Assembly (NCBI RefSeq): GCF_900116385.1
Contig: NZ_FPCI01000001.1
Location: 1 to 64,000, forward strand
Direction of reading: 5' to 3'
DNA length: 64,000 nt
DNA from: Pseudoxanthomonas sp. YR558
Lineage (GTDB): Bacteria > Pseudomonadota > Gammaproteobacteria > Xanthomonadales > Xanthomonadaceae
The position numbers and the translations under genes are program-made. Under the pieces are notes generated by a model. That model searched no databases, was not told the DNA's origin, and was given only the letters and a program-made list of their open reading frames with translations. Position 1 is the first letter of the stretch. Each line of letters opens with the position of its first letter. Below are positions 47,485 through 55,492 of the stretch, piece after piece.

Positions 47485-49128
47485 TCAGCCGTGGCCGCCA
47501 CCGCGCGGTCCGCGCTGGCCACCGCCGCCGGGCCGTCCACCGGGGCCGCGGCCACCCGCGGGACGACCACCGGGACGAGGACCTGCGTGCTGCGGCCGAT
47601 TGCCGCCACCAGGGCGACCTTGGGGCCGGGGACCACGGGGCTGCTGGCCGTAAGGATTGAACCCGGGGTTCGCATGATCCGACGGGAAGCTCGGCGCATT
47701 GCCGGGGTGGCCGTAGGGACGCGCCGCACGCTGCGGCTTGCCGGCGCCAGCGCCCTGCGCACCACGCGGGCCGCGCTCGCCTGCAAAGCCGCCGCCCTGG
47801 TCGTTGCCGAAGCGGTTGCCACCAAAGCCGCCGGCACCTGCGCCGGGGCCGCGCTTGCCCGCACCACCGGGCTTGCCGCCCGCGCCGGGACGCCCGCCTG
47901 GCTTGCCGCCGTAGGGCTTCTTCGGGCCGCCGGGGCCGGCATTGCGATGACCGGCAGGGCCGGTGTCCACGCCGTCCGGCACGTACCAACTGCGGAAGGC
48001 GGCGGGATTGCCATCCGGCAGCGGCTTCGGGCCCTTCGGCGCGCGTTGCTTGAACGGCTTCTGCGACTGTTTGGCGGCCTGTTCGCCGCTGACGGTCAGG
48101 CCGCCGTGGGGCTTCTTGCCGCGGCCACGGCCGCGGTCTTCGCGCACGTGGTCGAAGCGACGCAGCTCACGGCCTTCGTCGGCCGTGTTGTGTCCGTTGA
48201 CGTAGGCGCTGCCGCTGCGGCCGCCACCGAGGTGCACGGTGGACTTGGAGGCCTTGCGCTGGCCGATGACCGGCTGCAGCGTCAGTGCGGCGGGTGCGCC
48301 GTCTTCAAGCCCCAGTTCCTTGCGCAGCGATTCCACCTGCGCGTCCGCCAGTTCCTGCGACTGGCCGCGCAACAGCGGCTGCGGCAGGCTCACCTTGCCG
48401 TAGCGCACGCGCTTCAGGCGGCTGACCTGGCAACCCTGCGATTCCCACAGGCGGCGCACTTCGCGGTTGCGGCCTTCCTTCACGACCACACGGAACCAGT
48501 CGTGCGAATCGGTGCCGCCGATGCGCTCGATTTCGTCGAACTTGGCCGGGCCGTCGTCCAGGGCCACGCCGCGGCGCAGGCGGTCGACGACGTTGTCCGG
48601 CACGCTCTCCTGGCCTTCCGGCGCGCGCACGCGCACCACGTATTCGCGCTCGACTTCGTACGACGGATGCATCATCGCGTTGGCGAGCTCGCCGTCGGTG
48701 GTCAGCAGCAGCAGGCCGGTGGTGTTGATGTCCAGGCGGCCGATCGCGATCCAGCGCGCGCCCTTCAGGGCCGGCAGCGCTTCGAAGATCGTCGGGCGAC
48801 CTTCGGGATCTTCGCGGGTGGTGACTTCGCCTTCGGGCTTGTTGTAGATCAGCACGCGGGCCGGCTCGGTCAGCGCGCTGGCGACGAAGGTCTTGCCGTC
48901 CAGTTCGATCTTGTCGCCGGCCTTGACCGACAGGCCGGTCTGCGCGGTTTCGCCATTGACCTTGACCAGGCCGTCGGCGATGCGCTGTTCCAGCGAACGA
49001 CGCGAGCCGAGGCCGGCCTGCGCCAGCACCTTGTGCAGGCGCTCTTCCAGGCGCGCCGCTTCGACGGGTGCGGTTTCACGCTTCAGGGACAGCTTGCCCA
49101 GCGTGGTTTTCTTCGGGGTGTTGCTCAT
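47485..49128 (-). CDS. rluB: 23S rRNA pseudouridine synthase RluB with a long low-complexity tail
   Basis: RluB isomerises uridine 2605 of 23S rRNA. The 547-residue protein has an S4 RNA-binding domain (residues 29-75), a RsuA/RluB-type catalytic domain with GRLDINTTG (active Asp), and then about 240 residues rich in Gly, Pro, Arg and Gln (PGGRPAGGRGPGGRPGGGGQ). Such tails are long in this lineage and may bind RNA. The start overlaps the scpB stop by four bases. Confidence 0.93.
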   Translation of the reverse strand: MSNTPKKTTLGKLSLKRETAPVEAARLEERLHKVLAQAGLGSRRSLEQRIADGLVKVNGETAQTGLSVKAGDKIELDGKTFVASALTEPARVLIYNKPEGEVTTREDPEGRPTIFEALPALKGARWIAIGRLDINTTGLLLLTTDGELANAMMHPSYEVEREYVVRVRAPEGQESVPDNVVDRLRRGVALDDGPAKFDEIERIGGTDSHDWFRVVVKEGRNREVRRLWESQGCQVSRLKRVRYGKVSLPQPLLRGQSQELADAQVESLRKELGLEDGAPAALTLQPVIGQRKASKSTVHLGGGRSGSAYVNGHNTADEGRELRRFDHVREDRGRGRGKKPHGGLTVSGEQAAKQSQKPFKQRAPKGPKPLPDGNPAAFRSWYVPDGVDTGPAGHRNAGPGGPKKPYGGKPGGRPGAGGKPGGAGKRGPGAGAGGFGGNRFGNDQGGGFAGERGPRGAQGAGAGKPQRAARPYGHPGNAPSFPSDHANPGFNPYGQQPRGPRPQGRPGGGNRPQHAGPRPGGRPAGGRGPGGRPGGGGQRGPRGGGHG

Positions 49129-49928
49129 TGCTTTTGCTCCGACGGTGCCCGGTCTTCCTCATCGGAAGCAGCGGCGTCGTCATCTTGGGGGTGGGAATCA
49201 TCGGTGCTGCCGGCGTCTTCGCCGGTGTCGTCCGATGCGTTGTCTTCGTTGTCGTTGTGGTCGCCGTCGTTCGATGCGTCGAGGCCGTGCCCCTCTTCAT
49301 CGTCGCCGGCGTCATCGTCATGGCCGCCCACCGGGGCGTCGCCACTGGCGATGCTGACCGGCAGCGGGGCGCCGTCCAGCGGCAGCTGCGGTTCCAGTTC
49401 GCCGATATCGCGGAGTTCGGACAGCGGCGGCAGTTCGTCGAGGCGCTTGAGCCCGAAATAATCCAGGAAGCCCTTGGTGGTGCCGAACAGCGCGGGCTTG
49501 CCGGGCACGTCGCGGTGGCCGACGACGCGGATCCATTCGCGCTCTTCCAGCGCCTGGATGATGTTGCTGCTGACGGCCACACCGCGGACCTGTTCGATCT
49601 CGCCGCGCGTGATCGGCTGGCGGTAGGCGATCAGGGCCAGGGTTTCCAGCGTGGCACGCGTGTACTTGGTCTTGCGCTCGGTCCAGAGGCGCGCGACCCA
49701 GCCATGCACATCGGCCTTGACCTGGTAGCGGTAGCCGGAGGCCACTTCGACCAGCTCCACGCCACGGTCGGCGCAGGCCTCGGTCAGGTACTGGAGGGCG
49801 GCTTCGACGCTGCCTTCCGGCGCCGGTTCCTCTTCCGGGAACAGGCCATGCAGCTGCGCCAGCGTGAGCGGCTGGGTGGCGGCCATCAGCGCGGCTTCCA
49901 CGATGCGGTTGATGAGCGATTGATCCAT
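49125..49928 (-). CDS. scpB: Segregation and condensation protein B
   Basis: ScpB is a kite subunit of the SMC-ScpAB condensin that compacts and segregates chromosomes. The 267-residue protein has two winged-helix domains (ETLALIAYRQPITRGEIEQVRG, LFGTTKGFLDYFGL) and a C-terminal tail of about 80 residues that is almost wholly acidic and disordered. It overlaps rluB and follows scpA. Confidence 0.93.
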   Translation of the reverse strand: MDQSLINRIVEAALMAATQPLTLAQLHGLFPEEEPAPEGSVEAALQYLTEACADRGVELVEVASGYRYQVKADVHGWVARLWTERKTKYTRATLETLALIAYRQPITRGEIEQVRGVAVSSNIIQALEEREWIRVVGHRDVPGKPALFGTTKGFLDYFGLKRLDELPPLSELRDIGELEPQLPLDGAPLPVSIASGDAPVGGHDDDAGDDEEGHGLDASNDGDHNDNEDNASDDTGEDAGSTDDSHPQDDDAAASDEEDRAPSEQKQ

Positions 49929-49971
49929 GCGGTCCTGTCGTTCGTGCAGGCAGCGGCGCGGGGCGGCTGCG

Positions 49972-50880
49972 TCAGGGGGTGTCGTTGGCGGCGTCGGTAT
50001 CGTCGAACTCGCTGGAGAACTGCAGCGGTTCGTTGGTGTTGTTCAACGCCAGCGACTTTATGTAGATCGGCGCGAGCGGGCCTTCCTGCACGATGTCCAG
50101 CAACTGCTCCTTGGCCAGTTCCAACATGGCCAGGAACGTCACCAGCACGCCCAGCTTGCCTTCCTCGACGGTGAACATGCTTTCGAAGCGGTGGAACTTG
50201 CCGTCCTCCAGCCGCGTCAGCACGTCGCCCATGCGTTGGCGCACGCTGAGCGCCTCGCGCCGGATGGCGTGGCCGCTGAAGAGCTCGGCGCGCTTGAGCA
50301 CGTCGTGCAGCGCCAGCAGCATCTCCTTCAGTTCCACCGGCGGCGGCAGCTTCACAGCGGCACGGTCCGGCACGTCGGCACTCACCGGCGTGGTGTCGCG
50401 GTCCTGGCGGGGCAGGGCATCCAGGTCCTCGGCGGCTTGCTTGAAGCGCTCGTATTCCTGCAGACGGCGCACCAGCTCGGCGCGCGGATCGCCCTCGTCG
50501 CCTTCGTCGGAGACCGGGCGCGGCAACAGCATGCGCGACTTGATCTCGGCCAAGATGGCGGCCATCACCAGGTACTCGGCCGCCAGTTCGAAGCGCAGCT
50601 CCTGCATGACATTGATGTAGTCCACGTACTGCCGGGTGATCTCGGCGACGGGGATGTCCAGGATGTCCAGATTCTGCCGGCGGATCAGATACAGCAGCAG
50701 GTCCAGCGGGCCTTCGAAGGCATCCAGGATGACTTCCAGCGCATCCGGCGGAATGTACAGATCCTGCGGGATCTGCAGCACCGGCTGCCCGTGCACCACC
50801 GCCAGCGGCATTTCCTGCTGCTGCGGATGGGTGGACGGGTTGGTCTGAGTCGCGTCGGACGCGAGTTCTGGGCTCATCAA
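49972..50880 (-). CDS. scpA: Segregation and condensation protein A
   Basis: ScpA is the kleisin subunit bridging the SMC heads. The 302-residue protein has the N-terminal kleisin motif FEGPLDLLLYLIRRQNLDI and the helical EYLVMAAILAEIKSRMLLP, and a C-terminal winged helix (TFLAMLELAKEQLLDIVQ). It starts the scpA-scpB-rluB operon. Confidence 0.94.
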   Translation of the reverse strand: MMSPELASDATQTNPSTHPQQQEMPLAVVHGQPVLQIPQDLYIPPDALEVILDAFEGPLDLLLYLIRRQNLDILDIPVAEITRQYVDYINVMQELRFELAAEYLVMAAILAEIKSRMLLPRPVSDEGDEGDPRAELVRRLQEYERFKQAAEDLDALPRQDRDTTPVSADVPDRAAVKLPPPVELKEMLLALHDVLKRAELFSGHAIRREALSVRQRMGDVLTRLEDGKFHRFESMFTVEEGKLGVLVTFLAMLELAKEQLLDIVQEGPLAPIYIKSLALNNTNEPLQFSSEFDDTDAANDTP

Positions 50881-51258
50881 GAAACAGCCATCGTGCTAAT
50901 CACAGCCTCGGCATGCGTGCGGCGCGCGGCAGGGGCGGCGCGGTTCCGGCAATGCGCTAACAACATCATGCGTCGCAGGGCGAACGCTTCCCTTACAGCA
51001 ACCAGCAATGCACACCGCGGGGGCCGCGGAGGCAGACAGCGAGAGGTCGTCGGGCGCGGGCGGGTGGGGGCAGCGAATCGAACATCCCGGTGTCCCCGTG
51101 GAGGGGTGGGCGGACCGTGGTGGCCGGTGCCTCCCCTGGACGGGCCGCTGCTTCCGGCCGTGCAATGGAAGACAGGGTAAGCGCTGGCCGGGACCGTGTC
51201 CAGCGCCGTGCGGCGGAGCGGCACGTACAATTCAGGCTTCGACTCCGGAGTGAACACC
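50881..51258. other. Gap upstream of the YciI-like gene
   Basis: This stretch contains only overlapping frames with no domain or start signal. I see no tRNA, terminator or repeat. Its right part probably holds the promoter of the yciI-like gene, and its left part the promoter of scpA, which is divergent. Confidence 0.4.
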
Positions 51259-51558
51259 ATGTGGTATGCCATTGAAGGCCATGACGCGGCCGACGTCCTG
51301 CCGAAGCGCCTGGAGGCCCGGCCGGCCCACCTGGCCCGCCTGACCGCCCTGCGCGACGAGGGTCGCCTGCTGCTGGCCGGCCCCTGTCCGGCGATCGATG
51401 CCGAGGACCCGGGTCCGGCCGGTTTCAGCGGCAGCATCGTGATCGCCGAGTTCGACTCCCTTGAGGACGCTCGGGCCTGGGCCGATGCCGACCCCTACGT
51501 GGACGCGGGCGTCTACGCCCGGGTCGACGTGCGCCCGTTCCGCAAGGTCCTGCCGTGA
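51259..51558 (+). CDS. YciI-like protein
   Basis: The 99-residue protein starts at the ATG at 51259, with CCGGAG upstream. The MWYAIEGHD start, [22 protein letters not shown] and the C-terminal [22 protein letters not shown] match the YCII domain, a ferredoxin-like fold. Its function is unknown; a partner role with BolA is suggested by co-translation, as they overlap by four bases. Confidence 0.88.
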   Translation: MWYAIEGHDAADVLPKRLEARPAHLARLTALRDEGRLLLAGPCPAIDAEDPGPAGFSGSIVIAEFDSLEDARAWADADPYVDAGVYARVDVRPFRKVLP

Positions 51559-51824
51559 CTCGGATCGATCGCATCCGCGCCGCGCTGCAGGCCGCCCTGC
51601 AGCCGACCGCGCTGGAGGTAGTGGACGACAGCCACAGGCACGCCGGGCACGAGGGTGCCCGCGACGGGAGGGGCCATTTCACCGTGAGGGTCGTCAGTCC
51701 GGCGTTTGCCGGCAAGGCGCCGCTGGCCCGCCACCGTGCGGTCTACGCCGCCCTGGGCGAGATGATGCAGACCGACATCCATGCGCTGGCCATCGAGGCC
51801 CGGACGCCGGACGAAGTGGGCTGA
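51555..51824 (+). CDS. BolA family protein
   Basis: The GTG at 51555 overlaps the previous stop. The 89-residue protein has the BolA fold with the conserved [11 protein letters not shown] and the motif [24 protein letters not shown]. BolA proteins interact with monothiol glutaredoxins, carry Fe-S clusters, and affect cell shape and stress response. The gene ends 42 bases before the operator of the GH3 gene. Confidence 0.9.
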   Translation: MTRIDRIRAALQAALQPTALEVVDDSHRHAGHEGARDGRGHFTVRVVSPAFAGKAPLARHRAVYAALGEMMQTDIHALAIEARTPDEVG

Positions 51825-51865
51825 ACCCCGTCGCGTTTTCCGGCACTGCGGCATGCAGTGCGCTA

Positions 51866-51879
51866 TGAAAACGTTTACA
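51866..51879. promoter_or_regulatory. LacI-type operator 1, upstream of the GH3 gene
   Basis: TGAAAACGTTTACA lies 32 bases before the ATG at 51912. It matches the same palindrome found before lacI, the TonB receptor and the glucanase gene. Confidence 0.7.
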
Positions 51880-51911
51880 TTCGCCCCCTTTCGTATCGCC
51901 GGGAGGGCGCC

Positions 51912-54176
51912 ATGACCCGTAACCACCATCCCTTCGCACCCCATCCCCTACGGGTGGGCCTGTTCGCTGCCCTGCTGGCCGCTCCCGTCGCGGCCAAGCC
52001 GCCGGTCTACGCCACCCCGGCCGAAACCGCCTTCGTCGACGCCCTGCTGGCGAAGATGACGGTGGAGGAGAAGCTCGGTCAGCTGAACCAGCCACCGGGC
52101 GTCGGCAACAACACCGGCCCGGCCGCGATGGCCGGCAACGAGGACCAGATCCGCCGGGGCGAGATCGGCTCCTACCTGGGCACCCAGGGCGCCGCACTGA
52201 CCTGCCGGTTGCAGAAGATCGCCGTCGAAGAATCGCGCCTGGGGATCCCGCTGCTGTTCGGCTACGACGTGATCCATGGCCACCGGACGGTCTTCCCGGT
52301 ACCGCTGGGCGAATCGTCCAGCTTCGATCCTGACGAGGTCCAGCACGCCGCACGCGTCGCCGCGATCGAGGCGGCGGCCCACGGCATCCATTGGACCTAC
52401 GCGCCGATGGTCGATATCGCACGTGACCCGCGCTGGGGCCGCATCGTGGAAGGCGCGGGCGAAGATCCTTATCTGGGTTCGGTGCTCGCCGCGGCGCGTG
52501 TGCGCGGCTTCCAGGGCGACGACCTGCGCAAGCCGGATGCGGTGTTGGCCACGGCAAAGCACTTCGTCGCCTACGGCGCAGCCGAAGCCGGGCGCGACTA
52601 CAACGTGGCCGATATCTCCGAGCGCACACTGCACGAGGTCTACCTGCCGCCGTTCAAGGCGGCCGTCGATGCGGGCGCGCAGTCGATCATGGCTTCGTTC
52701 AACGAGATCGCGGGCGTGCCGATGCATGCGCACCGGCCGCTGATCCAGGACTTGCTGCGCAAGGAGTGGGGCTGGGACGGTTTGCTGGTCAGCGACTACA
52801 CCGGCGTAATGGAACTCATGCCGCATGGCGTGGCCGCCAATCCGGAACAAGCCGGCGCGCTCGGCCTGCGCGCCGGCGTCGATGTCGACATGGTCAGCCA
52901 AATCTACGTCAAGGACCTGCCAGCTGCCGTCAAGGCGGGCCGCGTGCCGATGGCGGAAGTGGATGCTTCGGTGCGCCGTGTGCTCAATGCGAAGTACCGG
53001 CTCGGCCTTTTCGACGACCCCTATCGTTCCTGCACCGCTGATGGCGCACGCGAGCGCGCGCTGACACTGACGCCGGAACACCGCGCCGCCGCGCGCCGCA
53101 TGGCGCAGAAGTCGATGGTGCTGCTGGAGAACGAAGGCAACGTGTTGCCGTTGTCCAAGTCCGTGCGCACGCTGGCCGTGATCGGGCCACTGGCGGACCA
53201 TCGTCGCGCGATGCTGGGCAACTGGGCGGTCGCGGGGCGCGAGGAAGATGCGATCACGCCGCTGGAAGGCCTGAAGGCCGCGCTCGGCGACAAGACGCGG
53301 ATCGTCGTGGCCAAGGGCGCCGACATCGACAGCCAGGACACCCGCGGATTCGCCGATGCCGTCGCCGCAGCGAAACAGGCCGACGCCGTGGTGATGTTCC
53401 TCGGCGAACACCCGGACATGAGTGCGGAGGCGAACAATCGCACCACGCTCGACCTGCCGGGTGTGCAGGAACAACTGGCGCTTGCCGTCGCCGCCACCGG
53501 CAAACCGGTCGCCCTGGTGCTGCTCAATGGGCGACCGCTGTCGATCGGCGGCCTGAAAGGCAAGGTGCCCGCGATCCTCGAAGCTTGGTTCCCCGGCGTG
53601 GAAGGGGGTCCCGCCATCGCGGACGTGCTGTTCGGCGACGTGAATCCTTCGGCCAAGTTGCCGGTGACGTTCCCGCACAACGTCGGCCAGGTGCCGATCT
53701 ATTACGCACACAAGAACACCGGACGTCCTCCGCGCGAGGAAGAGAAGTACACCAGCAAGTACCTCGACGTGCCGTGGACGCCGCTCTACGCCTTTGGCTA
53801 CGGCCTCAGCTACACGACGTTCCGCTACGACGCGCCGATCGTGTCGAAGAAAACGCTGGCGCCGTCGGCGCTGCAGCAGCAGGTCAGCGTGCGGGTCACC
53901 AACACCGGCAAGCGGGCAGGCGAGGAGGTCGTGCAGCTGTACCTGCGCGACGACGTCGCCAGCGTCACCCGTCCAGTGAAGCAGCTCCGTGGCTTCCAGC
54001 GTGTCGCGTTGAAGCCGGGTGAATCCAAGGTCGTCACCTTCGCGCTCGGTTTCGACGATCTGTCGATGCTCGACGACCGCATGCAGCGCGTCGTGGAGCC
54101 GGGCACGTTTACTGTCTTCGTCGGCGGCAGCTCGGAAGCGACGCGCGAGGCGAAGTTCGAAGTGGCGGTCAAGTAA
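51912..54176 (+). CDS. bglX: Glycoside hydrolase family 3 beta-glucosidase, exported
   Basis: The 754-residue protein starts at the ATG at 51912 (GGGAGGG upstream) with a signal peptide. It is a BglX-type GH3 enzyme: an N-terminal TIM-like barrel with the nucleophile Asp in LLVSDYTGV, a second alpha/beta domain and a C-terminal fibronectin III-like domain (LQQQVSVRVTNTGKRAGEEVVQLYLRD). It would release glucose from the non-reducing end of beta-glucans in the periplasm. With operator 1 it belongs to the LacI regulon. The linkage preference cannot be read from sequence. Confidence 0.93.
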   Translation: MTRNHHPFAPHPLRVGLFAALLAAPVAAKPPVYATPAETAFVDALLAKMTVEEKLGQLNQPPGVGNNTGPAAMAGNEDQIRRGEIGSYLGTQGAALTCRLQKIAVEESRLGIPLLFGYDVIHGHRTVFPVPLGESSSFDPDEVQHAARVAAIEAAAHGIHWTYAPMVDIARDPRWGRIVEGAGEDPYLGSVLAAARVRGFQGDDLRKPDAVLATAKHFVAYGAAEAGRDYNVADISERTLHEVYLPPFKAAVDAGAQSIMASFNEIAGVPMHAHRPLIQDLLRKEWGWDGLLVSDYTGVMELMPHGVAANPEQAGALGLRAGVDVDMVSQIYVKDLPAAVKAGRVPMAEVDASVRRVLNAKYRLGLFDDPYRSCTADGARERALTLTPEHRAAARRMAQKSMVLLENEGNVLPLSKSVRTLAVIGPLADHRRAMLGNWAVAGREEDAITPLEGLKAALGDKTRIVVAKGADIDSQDTRGFADAVAAAKQADAVVMFLGEHPDMSAEANNRTTLDLPGVQEQLALAVAATGKPVALVLLNGRPLSIGGLKGKVPAILEAWFPGVEGGPAIADVLFGDVNPSAKLPVTFPHNVGQVPIYYAHKNTGRPPREEEKYTSKYLDVPWTPLYAFGYGLSYTTFRYDAPIVSKKTLAPSALQQQVSVRVTNTGKRAGEEVVQLYLRDDVASVTRPVKQLRGFQRVALKPGESKVVTFALGFDDLSMLDDRMQRVVEPGTFTVFVGGSSEATREAKFEVAVK

Positions 54177-54183
54177 ATGTAAG

Positions 54184-54215
54184 GCGATGCAGCATGCGTG
54201 AATATGCTGCATCGC
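54184..54215 (+). terminator. Hairpin after the GH3 gene
   Basis: GCGATGCAGCAT and ATGCTGCATCGC form a perfect 12-bp stem with an 8-base loop, 8 bases after the stop. It is followed by AAAATAT, so there is no T run, and termination may be weak. Confidence 0.5.
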
Positions 54216-54304
54216 AAAATATCTGCGAATACCTGACGGCTCACGCAAGTGCATGAATTTCAGGTGTTTTCTGTATCGAATAACGCGGGCTTTACACGTT
54301 TCCG

Positions 54305-54318
54305 TGAAAACGGTTACA
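54305..54318. promoter_or_regulatory. LacI-type operator 2, upstream of lacI
   Basis: TGAAAACGGTTACA lies 43 bases before the lacI start. A partial copy, TTACACGTTT, precedes it. The position suggests autoregulation. Confidence 0.65.
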
Positions 54319-54361
54319 GTCCGCGCCACTTGCAGCAGTCATCACCGCGGAGGGGCGGGGA

Positions 54362-55390
54362 ATGGCGCGAACCTCGGTCACCATCAAGGATGTCGCACGT
54401 GAGGCACGGGTATCCGTGGCTACCGTTTCGCGTGCCTTGAACGGTCACGAGAACGTCGCCGAAGCCGTGCGCCAGCAGGTCCTGGCCACCGCTGACCGCC
54501 TCCGTTACCAGCCGCACGCCGCCGCCCGCAGCCTCAGCAGCCGCCGTACGCAGACCATCGGCGTGGTGCTGCCCGATCTCTACGGCGAATTCTTTTCGGA
54601 ATTGATCCGCGGCATCGACCAGGTGGCCCGGGCCCGCCGCCAACATCTGTTGGTGTCCAGCTACCACGGCCACCCGGAAGAGCAGGGCGAAGCCCTGCGT
54701 GCCATGCGCGGCCGCGTGGACGGCCTGCTGGTGCTATCCCCCTATACGGACCAGCCCGGTTTCCTGGTGGACAACCTACCGTCTGCATTGCCGGTTGTGT
54801 TGATCAATACCGACGTGCAGGAAGCGGCATATCCCGCATTGACGATCGACAACTACAGCGCGGCTGTGGCGATGGTCGAACATCTGGCCCAGGCCGGCCA
54901 CCAGCGCATCGCCTTCATTGGCGGACCGGAAGGCAACTTCGACGCACGCGAGCGCCTGCGTGGCTATCGCGATGCGCTAGCGCGTGTCGTTCCCGGCGCC
55001 TCGCCGCAGGAATTCAAAGGCGATTTCAGCGAATCCGCCGGTTACGAAGCCGGCAAGCGCATCGCCCAGATGAAGGAGCGGCCGCAGGCGGTGTTCGCGG
55101 CCAACGACATGACGGCGCTCGGTTGTTTGTACGCCTTCAACGAAGCTGGCCTACGCGTTCCGCACGACGTCGCGCTCGCGGGCTTCGACGACATTCCGCT
55201 GGCGCGCTTTGTTCACCCGACCTTGACCACGATGCGGGTCAGTATTGCCGAGTTGGGTGGACAGGCGATGAGCCGGTTGCTGGACACGATCGATTCCGAT
55301 GGCGAGCGCGTGGCGCCGTCGGCGACGCTGGTTCCCGAACTGATCGTGCGGGAATCGAGCATCGGAGCGGTGCCCCAAGCGAAGAAGTAG
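54362..55390 (+). CDS. LacI family transcriptional regulator of the sugar locus
   Basis: The 342-residue protein has a LacI helix-turn-helix (VTIKDVAREARVSVATVSRALNG), the hinge helix (AAARSLSSRR) and a periplasmic-binding-like sugar domain (NDMTALGCLYAFNEAGLRVPHDVALAGFDD). It lies amid the genes that carry its likely operators. It would act as a repressor or activator responding to a sugar released from the polymer, a general trait of the family. Confidence 0.92.
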   Translation: MARTSVTIKDVAREARVSVATVSRALNGHENVAEAVRQQVLATADRLRYQPHAAARSLSSRRTQTIGVVLPDLYGEFFSELIRGIDQVARARRQHLLVSSYHGHPEEQGEALRAMRGRVDGLLVLSPYTDQPGFLVDNLPSALPVVLINTDVQEAAYPALTIDNYSAAVAMVEHLAQAGHQRIAFIGGPEGNFDARERLRGYRDALARVVPGASPQEFKGDFSESAGYEAGKRIAQMKERPQAVFAANDMTALGCLYAFNEAGLRVPHDVALAGFDDIPLARFVHPTLTTMRVSIAELGGQAMSRLLDTIDSDGERVAPSATLVPELIVRESSIGAVPQAKK

Positions 55391-55425
55391 CGAGAAAGAG
55401 GCACCCGCTTTTTTTTGGGCGGGCT

Positions 55426-55439
55426 TGTAACCGATTACA
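55426..55439. promoter_or_regulatory. LacI-type operator 3, upstream of the TonB receptor
   Basis: TGTAACCGATTACA lies 53 bases before the ATG at 55493. Both arms keep the TGTAA/TTACA ends. Confidence 0.75.
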
Positions 55440-55492
55440 GGCGGCCATCAAGCCGGCCAGCAATGAAACAACTTTTTGGAGGGAGAGAGCCA

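Noticed and set aside
55401..55424. A terminator after lacI with a T run (CCCGC, eight T, GGGCGGG)
   Set aside because: The arms are short and the T run is in the loop, so it does not form a normal terminator hairpin.
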